Source: Sepiola atlantica
Taxonomy: Eukaryota > Mollusca > Cephalopoda > Sepiida > Sepiolidae
Direction: 5' to 3'
Assembly: GCA_963556195.1 (NCBI GenBank)
Contig: OY744519.1
Span: 33,775,301-33,839,300, forward strand
DNA: 64,000 bases
Part shown: piece after piece, positions 21,200 through 33,020 of the stretch
Numbering within the stretch: the first letter of the stretch is position 1
How the letters are laid out: each line of letters starts with the position of its first letter
Translations under genes and position numbers: made by a program
Notes under the pieces: generated by a model
Database searches by the model: none
What the model was told of the DNA's origin: nothing
What the model saw: only the letters and a program-made list of their open reading frames with translations

Positions 21200-21420
21200 A
21201 GGGTTGTGCAGTAAGATGTTTGTTCACATTACATTTAATTTTTTCCTGTTGATACAGTCAGCGAAACAGGGAGCAGGGATGGAATTTCAAAGGCAAGCGG
21301 TCCGAAGAAAGAAGATGTTAGAGTAGAAAAATTTCCGGCATGTGGGATCCTCTACAGCGAAGAGGTGCGATTTTGCTGCTAGTCAGGTTGATCGGGGGTA
21401 TTTACGTTGACGGGGTACAA
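21200..21420 (-). pseudogene. CR1-like non-LTR retrotransposon C-terminal tail
   Basis: The minus-strand frame shows RKYPR, SHLFAVEDP, then NIFFLRTACL and NSIPAPCF. This is the terminal block (usual consensus: R-K-Y-R ... FFPRTARLWNSLP ... CFP) seen also at 41050 (minus), 46655 and 58380. Stops are present. Confidence 0.7.
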
Positions 21421-21825
21421 GTGCAGTAAGTTCATCAGAGCACATTCCGTGGAAGTACTTGTAAAACAAGCACAGGGATGCCATTCAATAATCAATAACA
21501 TATTCGTGGTCAAAATTGACAAAATGTTAAAATGTTCTTTTAAAAATTTTCTAGCCCCGGATAAATTATTATTAGTGAAGTATATTACATATAAACGGGG
21601 ACCCTGTTTCGAGCAAAGGGTCCAACTGGATTGAAAGTTTGGCTATGCGAATAGGAATATCAGCCACGGGTCGGGCCTTGTAAGTGGATATCTGTAATGT
21701 GATACGAGAGAAATGCGGTACCCAGTCTTGCTCGTATTAAATTCGTCTCCATCATCTGTGCTTTGCAGATAGAAGACGAACAGGCATAAATAGTTATGAT
21801 ATTTGCTCCTCCACTGTCCCCCACG

Positions 21826-21850
21826 CACTCTCTCTCTCTCTCTCTCTCTT
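21826..21850 (+). repeat. (CT)n microsatellite
   Basis: Short CT tract. Confidence 0.9.
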
Positions 21851-21939
21851 TGAGAGTTCGCATTTATCACCCCCCCCCTTTACCAACCCGACCATCCGTT
21901 ACCTCTAGTTACACACCCTTCCACACGATTCTCACTTGT

Positions 21940-22610
21940 CACATCGCATATTAAACAAGAATGGTCCATTCTTAAGATGCGTCCATTCGATCTACGTATT
22001 TAGCGATAAAAAGGCTAGTTCAAGTTTAAGCGTGACAGACGCGACGAAAATGCTATGTCATACTCAAGTATGATAGGCTGATGCAAATGCTATTTAAAAT
22101 AAAGCGTAACAGACCAACGAATGTGCCGTTTAAAATAAAGTGTGACAGACTAACGAAAATGATATTTAAAACTTAACCATGACAGGCCAAACGAAAATGT
22201 TATTTCTAATTTAAGCACGACAAAACATCGAATGTTCTTTTTAAAACTTTAGTGTGACAAGTTGATGAAAATGACATTTGAAACTAAGGTTAAGATTAAC
22301 GAATATGTTATTTTAGATAAAACATGAAAGATTAGCGAATATTTCTAACTGTAACTGTTCTAAAGTGTAACAGACAATGAACATGATATTTCGAACTAAA
22401 ACGTGACAGACCAACAAATTTGCTATTTCCAACATAAACGTGACAGACCAGCGAAAATGTAATACAGATACTTTGACGCATCTAAATAAGATACGTCCAG
22501 TCAATTTGCATGTTTAGCGATTAAAATCCTATTTCAACCTAAATTCTGACACACCTACTGACCGACCGACAGACGCAGCCTCTAATTGAGGTACGAGGAC
22601 GCCCCAGTAA
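21940..22610 (+). repeat. Dispersed element carrying a degenerate 36-37 bp minisatellite
   Basis: Left flank (aagatgcgtccattc, tttagcgat), then about a dozen degenerate units of the type 'aagcgtgacagaccaacgaaaatgctattt', then right flank (cagcctctaattgaggtacgaggacgc). The same three-part layout recurs at 31785..32320 (minus) and partly at 955, 32915 and 50640. No open frame spans it. Confidence 0.8.
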
Positions 22611-23010
22611 ACCTCCACCTCATCCTGAGATATTCTTGTGGTTACAGAAGATGCTGTTCAGAAGCGCAATTAGGTCATCATACGCATCCTCCCTCCCTCT
22701 CTGTTTTTAAACAGCCACTTCTTTCCTTTCCAATACTCCAGCCTCCCAGAGAAGCCGCGTCGTCGCTGCGTGTTCCTCTCACAACTTCTGTCTCTTCGTT
22801 CTTGCTTTTACGACGTCGACTTACATTCGCAGAATCGCATACCTGCTTTTCAAGGCGTATTTAGAACATTCTTTATAACTTGATGGCTTATTGTACTATC
22901 CGCCCGTGGACGTGGAGATGATTACCGGTGCGGATTGGGGGCGTAGAACAGAACCGGTGCTTGGGTGGGGTCACCGGAGTGGATGGTTTCGACAGCGCTT
23001 TTATTATTTT
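22611..23010. other. Non-coding, higher GC, nothing recognised
   Basis: Open frames of about 90 residues (22586..22864 and 22928..23200) have no recognisable motif. The second overlaps a SINE. Confidence 0.35.
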
Positions 23011-23256
23011 TTCATTTTACCCATTTGGTATAATGGTAAGAGTGGTCGCTAATGGGATGGGAGATCAGAGTTCAATCCTTGGTCGAATCAACCAAAGACT
23101 CAAAAAATGTTACAGCATTATAAGGTATGGATCAAGATGTGTGTGGAGTAATCATGGGAAACCAGTGGCACCCTCTCCTACACCTCTGTGTAGTAGCTAA
23201 TAAAAAAGGGAGCCTTCGGGTCGCCCTCGACTACGGTCGACCACTTTACTTTTACC
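23011..23256 (+). repeat. tRNA-derived SINE, complete copy
   Basis: The head has an A-box-like ggtataatggtaagagtgg and a B-box-like agagttcaatccttgg at tRNA spacing. The body ends with gagccttcgggtcgccctcg and ctacggtcgaccactttact. The inverted copy at 26491..26695 shares head and tail, which defines the family limits. Polymerase III transcription would start at the head. Confidence 0.82.
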
Positions 23257-23307
23257 TAAAAATATGCTTTTTAAAAATAAATTATATAATATAATAAATT
23301 ATATAAA

Positions 23308-23500
23308 GTCCCTATTTACTCGCCTCGCCACGAGGACAGTTTGACACAAGATCAGTTTTAATGTGGGACAATCCAGCTCTCCAAGAAGGACCACTCTAGA
23401 TTGGGGGGGGGGGAAATTACAATTGTCTCAATCTAGGATCTCTTATTCACTGATTGGGGACAGACCAGATACTACACTTTGATCTCAGCACTAGAGTTTC
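23308..23500 (-). repeat. U2-snRNA-headed repeat (E), minus strand
   Basis: The minus strand begins with a ctgagatcaaagtg word followed by tagtatctggtctg (U2 positions ~20-45). It continues with 'gatcctagattgagac', a poly-C interruption, 'aatctagagtgg', 'gagagctgga' and ends 'gaggcgagtaaataggg'. Confidence 0.7.
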
Positions 23501-23731
23501 TTTTCGTATTATGTTTCAGAACCTTTGAGATGCCGGTTGATAATTTGCATTATCTGGCTTTCTCATTTTGATTTTTACATTTACAACGTTTCGGCCGATG
23601 CAATCTCCGAAATTCTTCAGTAGCATCGTTTCGAACTTGGGAATCTTTATATCGTCATCCATTAAATATAGAGACGGGAATAATGGTTCACAGTGGATGA
23701 CGTCACGAAATGATTAAGTTATCAACCATTC

Positions 23732-23732
<1 letters not shown>

Positions 23733-23797
<65 letters not shown>
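23733..23797 (+). repeat. (GA)n microsatellite
   Basis: Pure GA tract. An 'acaacgtttcggccgatgcaat' motif lies 150 bp upstream (23584). Confidence 0.98.
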
Positions 23798-23799
<2 letters not shown>

Positions 23800-24046
23800 C
23801 TTTATAACTTTTTATCTAGATGACCCGTGACCCGAAGTATAGACGATACGTTTCGATCCCTAGGTGCCTAATATATCTGCAAACTTTTAGTAGTAATAGT
23901 CTGGAGAATATTCTATTTAATTATTTAACTTGTCTGTTGGTATCTTACACCCATGCACACTGGATGACGCCACAAAATGAGGTGGATGACATCACAAAAA
24001 GCGAATTATAAAAGGAGAGGGGGCGAATGACGTAAATAATTAAGAG

Positions 24047-24093
24047 ATAGATAGATAGATATATAGATAGAGATAGAGAGAGAGAGAGTGAGT

Positions 24094-24129
<36 letters not shown>

Positions 24130-24140
24130 GAGAGTGAAAA
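24047..24140 (+). repeat. (GATA)n/(GA)n/(GAGT)n microsatellite
   Basis: Mixed GATA, GA and GAGT units. Confidence 0.95.
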
Positions 24141-24298
24141 AAGATAGGGGTAGAGAGAGAAAGAGAAAGGATAATAGAGAGAGGTGCTAGAGCGGGTTAA
24201 AGAGAGAGGGGGAATTGTGGGGGAAAACCTAATGCGTATTATCAAGAAAGAAATATATATAATTACTTAAAATAAAGAATGAATAGTAGCTATTAGTA

Positions 24299-24301
<3 letters not shown>

Positions 24302-24363
<62 letters not shown>
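24302..24363 (+). repeat. (TA)n microsatellite
   Basis: Pure TA 30 bp upstream of a SINE head. Confidence 0.98.
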
Positions 24364-24365
<2 letters not shown>

Positions 24366-24392
24366 ATAAAAATCATACACATTTTTAGGCAA

Positions 24393-24620
24393 GGTGTCGT
24401 AGTCCAGTGGTAAAACGCCAGTCTACAGACATCAACATCAAAAGTTCGATTTTTGTCTAAGGTAGTCATGCATAATTGCATAAAATACATTGAAATATTT
24501 AGGTGAAAAAATCGTACTAGGCGTCGTAGTCCAGTGGTAAACATCAACATAAAAAAATTCGATTCTTGTCTAGGTGAGCCAGAAACACGTGTCCATGGAT
24601 TACTTTTATGTACATATAAG
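24393..24620 (+). repeat. Two tandem SINE heads with a shared tail
   Basis: The head word ggygtcgtagtccagtggta occurs at 24393 and 24519, each followed by ctacagacatcaacat or a shortened form and a B-box-like gttcgattttt / attcgattcttg. The second unit ends in gagccagaaacacgtgtcca and tgg-attacttttatgtac. Another copy is at 37283, and a tail-only copy at 7846. Confidence 0.75.
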
Positions 24621-24623
<3 letters not shown>

Positions 24624-24718
<95 letters not shown>

Positions 24719-24733
24719 AGGGAGGGAGAGAGA
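24624..24733 (+). repeat. (TA)n(GATA)n(GA)n(GGGA)n compound microsatellite
   Basis: Begins at the AT-rich SINE tail. Successive TA, GATA, GA and GGGA blocks. Confidence 0.97.
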
Positions 24734-24779
24734 GAAAACAAATACTGGCCCAAAGAGTTACGGGTGGTCTGGCATAAAT

Positions 24780-25463
24780 ATGAATATAAAGTTTTTAATA
24801 AAAAAAACAATAAAAGATTAATAAATATTCATCTTAAGATCACAGATATAATTTTTCAGCTACATGTTCAAGAGTTGATTAAAAAACAGTCTTTAAACTG
24901 CACATTCGATTGCGCAATGCTTTAGTCGGTACCCCCCTCCCCCCACCCCTCCGAGTCATCCAACAGATAATTAATTGCCAATTACCCCCATACAACAGAA
25001 GCTTGCACACTCACGGATAACCGTATTAATATTTTCTTGTACGTTTTACTCCGATGAACCTGCATTAATTTCGGCCGTTTTCCAACTATCTGTTTGATGA
25101 TCAAATAACGTAAATATGTTATCTTTTATCCCTAACCCTAATGTATGGTTAATTAATAAGGAAACAATTTATGTTGTTAAAAGTAAAAAAGGTTAAGGGA
25201 GTGTACCTGTCAACCAATAGTAAGACGTGTTATTTTTAAAATAATAAGACTCAACTCATATATCGTGGCTTTGTTTAAGGCCCACCTATTCGGGTGAAAC
25301 AAAGGCTATAATTGTCTGATCAATCGTAAGCGAACAGAAAATGCGACACAGCTTGTTTTTACTTAATGAATATAAAATATTTTAAATTAAAAAAATATAA
25401 ATAAAAGTACTGGCACTTAGAAAACTCACCAGAAGACAGTCGGTGGGTCCGAAAGGCAAACAG

Positions 25464-25465
<2 letters not shown>
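24780..25465. other. Non-coding, AT-rich; nothing recognised
   Basis: No conserved motif or repeat relative was identified. Confidence 0.35.

Positions 25466-25467
<2 letters not shown>

Positions 25468-25534
<67 letters not shown>
25468..25534 (+). repeat. (GA)n microsatellite
   Basis: Pure GA tract. Confidence 0.98.
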
Positions 25535-25538
<4 letters not shown>

Positions 25539-26156
25539 AGTCGGCGACCAATCGTAAACAAGAATTAAAAAGATTAAGAAGAATTCTTTCTAAATTCGAC
25601 CTCCTCTAAGGGACAAAAGAAGGAACTAAATCCAAAAGTCTCCCAGCAAAGATTTAGCACTAGTCAAAATCCCCAACTTGTCTTTTCTCCCTAACAAGCG
25701 TAACATAACGTTTTTACTATTATTACACACTTGCGTTCCAGTACGCATGTGTTATTGTTCACAGTGAGTTTTTCGTTTGCTTTTGGGTTGCCGACAGACC
25801 ACTAACACAAGTTACGGACTAAGTTGCGTCAACACTATAGTTATGCGGATTTGTTAAACATAGCGTGGGAGTAGAACAGTTTACATAGGAACCAGTCGGA
25901 CTATATTTAGTGCCGTGAGACTCAGGATACGTAGCATCCACGACACAATCGAATCTAAATAGTAATGCTTTTTAGTTGTTTTTATAGATAGATACAGCAG
26001 TATATGTTTACACCATAGCAAATAACTTCAGGTTCGATAACTGAATGTAAAATTAATTAAAAAAAAATTAATTTTATATGTATTAACAGTTTACTGTAAT
26101 ATTATTTAATGGTAACATTTTTCATGAATGTATTAACCAATCTTTAATGCAGACAA
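25535..26156. other. Non-coding; nothing recognised
   Basis: No coding motif or known repeat seen on either strand. Confidence 0.35.
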
Positions 26157-26470
26157 TCTATATAACGATACGCATGCCCATTTGTTTGTACGTACGTTAT
26201 CACCTTACACACACAGTTTCAAAAAGGAGATCGTCCGATTGCCAAAGATGAAATTGAAAAAAAAATAATTGTAAAATATCCGGTATCACTAGTGGAGAAA
26301 TATTAAGGTTGTGCACATTTAAAAATAAATGGTTCCAAAATAGAATAAGACGTTACAATTAGAATTCTGTCGTCGCGAACCACCTATAGGTGACATTCGT
26401 TTCATTTATTTACAGGATATTTAGCTGCCAATTATCTTTACAGTAAAAGATAATAGACTGGAGGTCAGTG
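26157..26470 (+). repeat. Helitron-like short repeat, copy 1
   Basis: Begins A|tctatataacgatacgc and continues with tttgtacgtacgttatca, a 'cgtccgattgccaaa' block, 'ggttccaaaatagaat', 'attctgtcgtcgcgaac' and 'ggtgacattcgtttcattta'. It aligns along its length with 40245..40560. The TC start after an A and the AT-rich first 20 bp resemble Helitron 5' ends. No 3' hairpin identified. Confidence 0.55.
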
Positions 26471-26490
26471 GAATTTCTACGGGATCATTC

Positions 26491-26695
26491 TAAAAAAAGT
26501 GAAGTGGTCAATCGTAGTCGAGGGCGACGGGAAGGCTCTCTTTTCATTGTCTACTCCACTTACCCTTGATCCTCACCTTATAATGCTGAGTGTTTAGCAA
26601 GTGGGCATTAAGTAAATTTTTCTTAAGTCTTTGAGGATTGAACTCTGGTCTCCCGGCCCATTAGCGACCACTTTTACCATTAGGCCAAAATGAGC
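26491..26695 (-). repeat. tRNA-derived SINE, inverted copy
   Basis: On the minus strand, ggcctaatggtaaaagtggt is the A-box region and agagttcaatcctc the B box. The tail gagccttcccgtcgccctcg matches 23011..23256. About 40 bp shorter in the body than the plus-strand copy. Confidence 0.82.
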
Positions 26696-27236
26696 CGATA
26701 ATTCAAGTAATGCTTAATTATGTAAGCTATGTCTATCTATTAATTAATATACATACTATGGCGTACGTGCACTAAAAACTCTGACCTCTGACCCGACCGT
26801 TTCATCATATTGTTTTTTCATTGACATTCCCGCTTCTCAGCTATCGCCATTAACACTTGAGACATATTTTGTAACGACCTCTTATTAGACGACCAGTAAG
26901 CAAACGTGCACTTGTTGTTGGACCGTAACTTCACGAACAGACATCCAAGAAAGTTCCGATTTTAGTGCAGGCGCACCGGTAGCTGACGACACCAATATGG
27001 ATAAGCCCCCATTTTATTTTTTTGATTTAAGTTGTAAAACAGAAGATGAGTATTATTTGATTTTTTAATTAATTTATTTTTTAACTGGAAGTTCCAAATT
27101 CTGCCCTAATTCGGCACAGTCATATATAATACTTTTCCGTAAAAGAATTGAGTACTTTCGGTTTTCAGTATCGCAAAGGAATATAAATAAATTAATGGCT
27201 TCTTTTATATACGATATAAGTTCCCTCATCTCTACC

Positions 27237-27370
27237 ACAGTTTCGTTTAGCTCAGTTGGTAGGGCACCGGATGCTGGTTACTGGAGTACCAGTTTAGAAA
27301 CCGCTGGTACTAACCACACTGATTAGTCGTAGCGCCGACGACGAAACATGTGTCTGAAGATAAAAATATT
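27237..27370 (+). repeat. tRNA-like SINE head with 'gacgaaacatgtgtct' tail
   Basis: tagctcagttggtagggcac is a clear tRNA A-box region. The B box is poor. The tail gacgacgaaacatgtgtctg resembles the acacgtgtc tails of the SINE at 24393. Partial or diverged SINE. Confidence 0.6.
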
Positions 27371-28900
27371 TTATACATATATAGGCTCCTGTATGGATGG
27401 AGCACTCTGATGGCGTAAGTGATGATTTCCACTTAGCTTTAAGGTGATACTCTCCCGTAAAACGATTTGAGTACTTTCGGTTATCAGACATTGTCTTTTG
27501 TGTTTCATGTTTCAATATATCTATCATGTATCACCATTTAAGTATGACACGGGCCAAAGAAACATTAGAATTTTCAAAAGTTTTCAGAGGAGGCATATTA
27601 GAGGTTAATCTGAAGCGGAACTTAATCAGCATCAAATCGGAATTCAACTTTCCACTGTTAACCGAGTGATTGTAGGAGTAGTACTACAAACGGCAATAAC
27701 AGCAGAAGCACCAGCCGCCATTAACGATGTTTGTATTATCTGCTTGACTTCTAAGCTTGTCGCTGATTGCAGCAAACATTCTAAATTGCCCAATCAGAAA
27801 CAATCTCGCATGTGAGCAGAACACTGGCCCCGAAGTTTATAGAAGGGAGTGCTCGCCACTATTCTTCGTCTTTAGCTGCAAGCAATGGTGTAATCAACCC
27901 ACGTCGCTGGGTTTAACCACCAAACATCTCTCTTGAGACGCAAACCCCACGCCGTTAGCGACGACTAATGACGTCGACAAGAAGGCTTCTATATCAAACA
28001 AGACGACCAGCCGCACGCACGTGGACGTATACCATTGCAACACGTACACACATACATATTAAAAAAAAACTACATATGAACTCAGCCTGCCTTTAACTAA
28101 ACATACGTACGGACGGACTTTCTCCTAATATGAACTCTTCTTCGTTCCCTACAAACAGAGCATTTATACTTTCTATGATGGATTCTCTAACCCTTTTCCT
28201 CGTCCAAACTCTTGAACTTATTCATTATTACTGACCCCTTTCTCAAATTTAAAATGTTAACGAAAATGGCCAGTAAATTTTATATACATATTAGAATGAA
28301 ACTTTCTCTTTCAATTTTACACGAATCAGAGGGGGAAAATAACCAATATCACCTCGCCTAGGTCGATCATGAACATCTAACAGCAATTCTCGTCATGTCT
28401 ATATATATTCATTTAAAAAAAGATTCTAATGACTATGTTTCTTTTAAAAAGAACAACCATTATTTTAACGACAGAAGTGCACTAAATATTGCACTTGCAT
28501 GTTATTTCTTCAAATCAATCATATTGAGAAAGTCTTGAATTAAAGACAATATGTTGGTGAATATTAAAATAATTTTGGTTTTTCCTGTTTCATTTTTCGT
28601 ATATTCATTGCGTTTTTCGATACGACAATTTTGTAACTTAGATTTTTTTTTGTTACATTATTTTATAGACATGTGTTATCCTCTGGAATGTTTATATCTA
28701 TTAATAGGCCATTCTTTTCTTCTTTTTTTAAAATTATATGGTTGGTCGGTCGGTTCAGCCATGATGGCACGATATTTTTTTACTTGCAAACACCAATTAT
28801 ATATTGTTATATCTCATGTATTAGCTACTGCTTTTTAAAACTGTGTTCACAACAATCTGAGCATTGTCTGTAAACGGTCGAGTGAAGATACTGCCCAACT
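27371..28900. other. Non-coding; nothing recognised
   Basis: Open frames of 66-95 residues on the plus strand at 28551..28873 are AT-rich and hydrophobic without a family motif. No repeat relative seen in the window. Confidence 0.35.
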
Positions 28901-28918
28901 ATGCAACGTGCTAGTCTG

Positions 28919-28987
<69 letters not shown>

Positions 28988-29086
28988 TCTTTTTATCTTC
29001 TTTTTTCTCTTCTCCTTTCTTCTTCTTCTTCTTCTTCTTCTTCTTCTTCTTCTTCTTCTTCTTCTTCTTCTTCTTCTTCTTCTTCT
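28919..29086 (+). repeat. (ATC)n then (CTT)n microsatellites
   Basis: (ATC)n 28919..28987, a CT-rich bridge, then (CTT)n 29019..29086. The His and Ser homopolymer frames are artefacts. Confidence 0.98.
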
Positions 29087-29549
29087 GTGGATTTTAGTCT
29101 AGCTTAGGTTATCGGGTCTCTATTTAACTGTCATAGATCGTATTATTAATTCTATTACATCCGCGCCGTCTCAAGGATGATATATTCCAAGTATAGTACA
29201 CTTTTAGTCGTGTGTTTATTTCTATGACTACAAGTAGTAATAGTACTTAGTTGCTTGGCCGTTGAGTCTTACGGTATGTCAATCGATGTCGAATCATTTT
29301 ATGCCGAACCAACACATATGTTTTGCATGCGATTGGTTTGTAGACTGATAAGGCGCATACTTTGTAAACGAATAGTTTGTAAGCAATAGTTTCTATTTAA
29401 CCAACAGATTGGATCCTGGCAGGTACTACTACTCCGAGTCAGGATCGACCTAGCAGTAGTAGTAACTAAAGGGTGACTCCACACGACCTACAGCTCCTAA
29501 ATTGGGGCCTCGCCACTGGAAGCAGTTCTGTGCTATACATAGGACGGTA

Positions 29550-29581
<32 letters not shown>
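29550..29581 (+). repeat. (GTA)n microsatellite
   Basis: About 10 units; a related GTA/ATA tract lies at 29805..29842. Confidence 0.95.
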
Positions 29582-29582
<1 letters not shown>

Positions 29583-29594
29583 GAAGAAAAAGGT

Positions 29595-29807
29595 AAATTC
29601 GTATGAATTAGCATGGTACAGATCTTTGACCTGTTCTTGGCATTGATTTCATAAATTGTTTATAGAATCAGGTACTTACATGAGTGACCTCATGAAGGTT
29701 GCCAACATCCATAAGTGACATTAGTTTTATGGAACCGACAAGATTCGAACTTGGCATTCCAAATCATCAGTTCACGTCGGTATGTACTTAACCACCGCCA
29801 ACTACGG
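29595..29807 (-). repeat. SINE family with 'ggatgttggcaacctt' core, near-complete
   Basis: Minus strand: an A-box-like ggcggtggttaagtac, B-box-like aagttcgaatcttgtcgg, the core tggatgttggcaaccttcat, and a tail ending in the word attcatacgaattt. Flanked on both sides by GTA-type microsatellite sequence. Confidence 0.75.
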
Positions 29808-30234
29808 TAGTAGTAGTAATAGTAATAGTAGTAGTAGTAGTATAATTTTGACTCTCCTATGACATCCGTTATATACTACTACGTTTATTGTTATACTTCT
29901 CAGGTGACCCTGCTTATTTAATCAGTCAGCCATTTAACTTCTAACACACGCGTAACGCAAATATTGGTTTTACTCTATTAGACTTCTGAACGTTAGCGAG
30001 TAAAGAGCGCGCCTGTTAAATACTAAGCCGCGATTGGTTAGTCATGTTGACAACGTGATACGTTAAAATAAATGTTTTGAAGATATTCAGTCAGTTGGAC
30101 GATACACGAAGGTAACCTAGAAGGTGGCCATGTAGAGCGCCTTTAAGAACAGAGCATGATAAAAGTAAGTTATTGGGAACGTATAAAGTAACCTGTAACC
30201 CGAGTTAATGAAATAATATACTAAAGAGGAGGAC

Positions 30235-30325
30235 TTGAATGCCTACTAGACACCACTGTCGGGTGTCTTCGGTCTCTCTGTACAGGGGTTTGTCAGAGAC
30301 TCTGACATGAGTATACTTTTTACTT
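30235..30325 (+). repeat. Dispersed repeat, left part, split by a U2-headed insertion
   Basis: gtgtcttcggtctctctgta and ggtttgtcag match 34977..35015. The right part (gtaaacactgaccaaatatt) resumes at 30716 after the insertion. Confidence 0.7.
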
Positions 30326-30698
30326 ACCTGGCACGCTAGAAAGTAAGTGTAGTATCTGTTCCGATGGATACTGCACCCTATAGACGGGTGTCGTCTTGTC
30401 CTTCGGGCTTGATTCCGCCGGTCTGTGGGTTTGTCCTGTGCAGTTCTAGGAGGTCCACCCTCCCAGGCTTCGCCTCCCCTCTTTGGGGAGGAGTAAGTTT
30501 ATTGCTTACTGCCTGAGGCGCTCTTACCGGGGAATGCCGACGGGGCTGCCCAGGCAATTTTTAATGGCCAAAGTGCTCACTTTCTCGGACGCTGGCTTTT
30601 CAAACCCCACTTACTCGACCCGAGCTGTGGTCACATCTTACTTGTGGGAGTAAGATAAAACTGGCCTTGTGCCTAACTCCTGCAGAGGAGTAAATAAA
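30326..30698 (+). mobile_element. U2-snRNA-headed SINE-like insertion (C), complete, 373 bp
   Basis: The start (ctggcacgctagaaagtaag, then tgtagtatctgttccg) follows U2 snRNA positions ~10-45. The interior has a GC-rich segment with complementary words (cctcccctctttggggagg) and ccgacggggctgcccaggca. The end, 'ctaactcctgcagaggagta', matches the family end before aataaa. It is flanked by an identical 14 bp direct repeat, tatactttttactt (30312..30325 and 30699..30712). The paralogue at 34960..35070 has the empty site. Non-coding. Confidence 0.85.
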
Positions 30699-31300
30699 TA
30701 TACTTTTTACTTGAAGTAAACACTGACCAAATATTTTAAAAAAAGTGTGTGCTGTCTCCTCAAGTCATCCAGCACGTCTCCCGAATTGCGGGCGGAACAC
30801 CCCCTTTATTAATAGAGGGCAGCTTCGAATAATGAATTAGAAGCCGTTGACAATGAGGAAATGAATGATAAAAAATATGAATAAGAACAAAAATAAATAC
30901 TGGCAGGCCGGCACCCAGGATAAAAAAGGCCCATCAACCCGTTCATACACCTAGCGGGAAGATGTAAACAATGGTGTGAACCTTTCTACCTCTGGAAATG
31001 GTGCTCCAGACATGACAGAGGCCAACCAGGGTCAGCCATCAGGTTCTGGTCCCCTATCTCCATCAAATGCGGCAACAACAAAAAATAAACATAAGTGGCT
31101 TAAAAGCCCAACCATGGACTGTTGCACAAAAGGTGCTATTGTTTTGCTACCACAACTCAAAGTTTGAAAAGTGGAGCAAGACATCCAATGAGATCCTAGC
31201 TGATAAGATTCAAGAATCTACCCTCCCTGAAGGAGAGGCGTTCGTCATTTGTAGTCATCAATTTATCCAGTTTAGATTAGTTACGAAGGAGCGGACATGA
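30699..31300. other. Right flank of the split repeat, then an unassigned open frame
   Basis: 30713..30760 completes the repeat split by element C. From 31067 a frame of 77 residues (WTVAQKVLLFCYHNS, then ILADKIQESTLPEG) looks like the N-terminal region of an invertebrate retroelement ORF, but I cannot name the family. It is not called as a gene. Confidence 0.35.
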
Positions 31301-31784
31301 TGGTAAAGCGATCCACACGTGGGAATAAAATAAAACCACGAAAGGTTATGACAGATAATAAATATTCTAAATATACGATATTTGAATGGGTTGGTTTAAT
31401 TTTATTCTCGGATTGAGTGGGGGGGGGGATATATTAGTCAGAAAGTCATTTGGACACGCACACATATATTCGCGTTATTAGTATAAGCATATTATTTCGC
31501 GTTATTCTATCTGTTGTTCAGTGACAAACACACCTTGCTACCAGAATGAACTAAGTCTGAAAAACACTCTAAATAGTGTGCAGTTGTGCTTCGAAAAAAA
31601 AAATAATAATATGTAGTTGTTTTCTAACCTTGTGTCCGAGTGTATTTATTCCTATTAACTGTCGGACAACACTATCTAACTTTGGTTCGTGTAATCTTAA
31701 TAACGAAACATAAAGATTGTTAACCAGCTGACATTAATTGAATCCATTTTTTTTATTCCTGAAAACGTTGTTATTTTTTTTAGA

Positions 31785-32320
31785 TACGTCCTAGCATCTC
31801 AATGAGAGGCTCGGTCTGACGGTTGTCGGTCGGTCGGTTAGTCACACATTGGTTTGAAATAGAATTTTGAATCGATAAACGCGCTGATGAATGGACGCAT
31901 ATAATTCTGGATGCGCTTAAGCATGTTTATAAAAAACTCTATCCGTTCGTTGGTCTATCATGCTTCAGTTGGAAATAGAATTTTCGTCGATCTGTTATGC
32001 TTAAGTTTGAAATAGAATTTTCGTCGGTCTGTCACACTTAAGTTTGAAATAGAATTATGGTCGGTTTGTCACGCTTAAGTTGGAAATAGAATTTCCGTCG
32101 GTCTGTCACGCTTAAGTTTGAAATAGAATTATGGTCGGTCTGTCACGCTTAAGTTTGTAATAACATTTTAGGGCGCCTCTTATACTTAAGGTAGAACTAT
32201 TATTTTAAAGCGCCTGTTACGCTTAAGTTATAAATAACATTTTAAGATGTTTGTTAGGCTTATGTTTAAAATAGTATTTTCATCGGTAACGCTCCGATTA
32301 AATAGACATTTTCGCTAATT
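31785..32320 (-). repeat. 36-37 bp minisatellite-bearing element, minus strand
   Basis: About ten units of the complement 'ggtctgtcacgcttaagttt' + 'gaaatagaattttcgtc'. The flank catctcaatgagaggctcgg corresponds to the 22580 flank of the plus-strand copy at 21940..22610. Adjacent units are very similar, indicating recent turnover in the array centre. Confidence 0.82.
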
Positions 32321-32386
32321 GCTGAAAACATTTGTTTTAATAATAAAACTGCCAGTAAAATTTGAACCTTTTCGATAGTAAAACAG

Positions 32387-32615
32387 CAAATTCGTATGAA
32401 TCAGCAAAGTTCGACTTTTTTGGACCGGCTTGACTCTGTTGTTGACATTGGTTTCACTTATTCTCTCTAGAATCATGTACTTACAAGATTGACCACGTGA
32501 AGGTTGCCAACATCCATAAATGAAAGTGGTGCTATAGAACCGACTGAGTTCGAACTTGGTACATCCAGATCGTTCGTCAGTCCGCGCCGTTATCCATTTC
32601 ACCAACGCCACCTCC
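32387..32615 (-). repeat. SINE family with 'ggatgttggcaacctt' core, complete
   Basis: Minus strand: A-box-like gcgttggtgaaatggataac, B-box-like caagttcgaactcagtcggt, core atggatgttggcaaccttca, 'cgtggtcaatcttgtaagta', and a tail ending tgattcatacgaattt. This is the best-preserved of three copies. Confidence 0.82.
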
Positions 32616-32914
32616 CACCCCTTTTCATAGAAAACGTTGAATTCAGTGAAGTCATTAAGCAACACATTTATTTTAGATGTAAATATCACATTTATAGTCG
32701 TTTTAGGAGAAACACTGCGCGATTTTAAGTTATATTTAAGGGCCAACGGACCCCCCCCCTCCTTCGCATCAAAAAGGTAATTTATTTTGAGGTCCTCCTT
32801 TGTAGTTAGGAATCGTGAATGTTTTCCGAATGTTAGTCCTTAAATTGCGCTTAAAGCCACCCAATATTTGATGAACGACTTGATATATGCCATCTGCGCC
32901 TGGTTCCGGAGTTC

Positions 32915-33020
32915 TGATTGCTTAGATGCGACCACGCATCTCGATTAGAGATTCGGAACGTTTGTCAGTGTGTCACGTGTAAGTTTTGAATACGATTTTC
33001 ATGTGTCTATCACGCTTAAC
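32915..33020 (-). repeat. Fragment of the minisatellite-bearing element
   Basis: The flank catctcgattagagattcgg and one 'gtgtcacgtgtaagttttga' unit. A further single unit is at 33775..33835. Confidence 0.6.

Noticed and set aside
21940..22610. CRISPR-like array (regular ~36 bp spacing)
   Set aside because: Whole units are degenerate copies with no distinct spacers, the setting is eukaryotic, and the same array occurs at several loci.
28551..28873. Membrane protein in the 28.6 kb open frames
   Set aside because: Hydrophobicity follows from T-rich composition. No conserved motif and two competing frames.
28901..29107. Poly-His/poly-Ser protein
   Set aside because: Translation of (ATC)n and (CTT)n tracts.
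30976..31300. Gene at 31 kb (Ser/Gly-rich start and Trp/Lys-rich second frame)
   Set aside because: Two overlapping frames, no splice signals, and a look typical of a retroelement N-terminus. Kept only as an unassigned relic.
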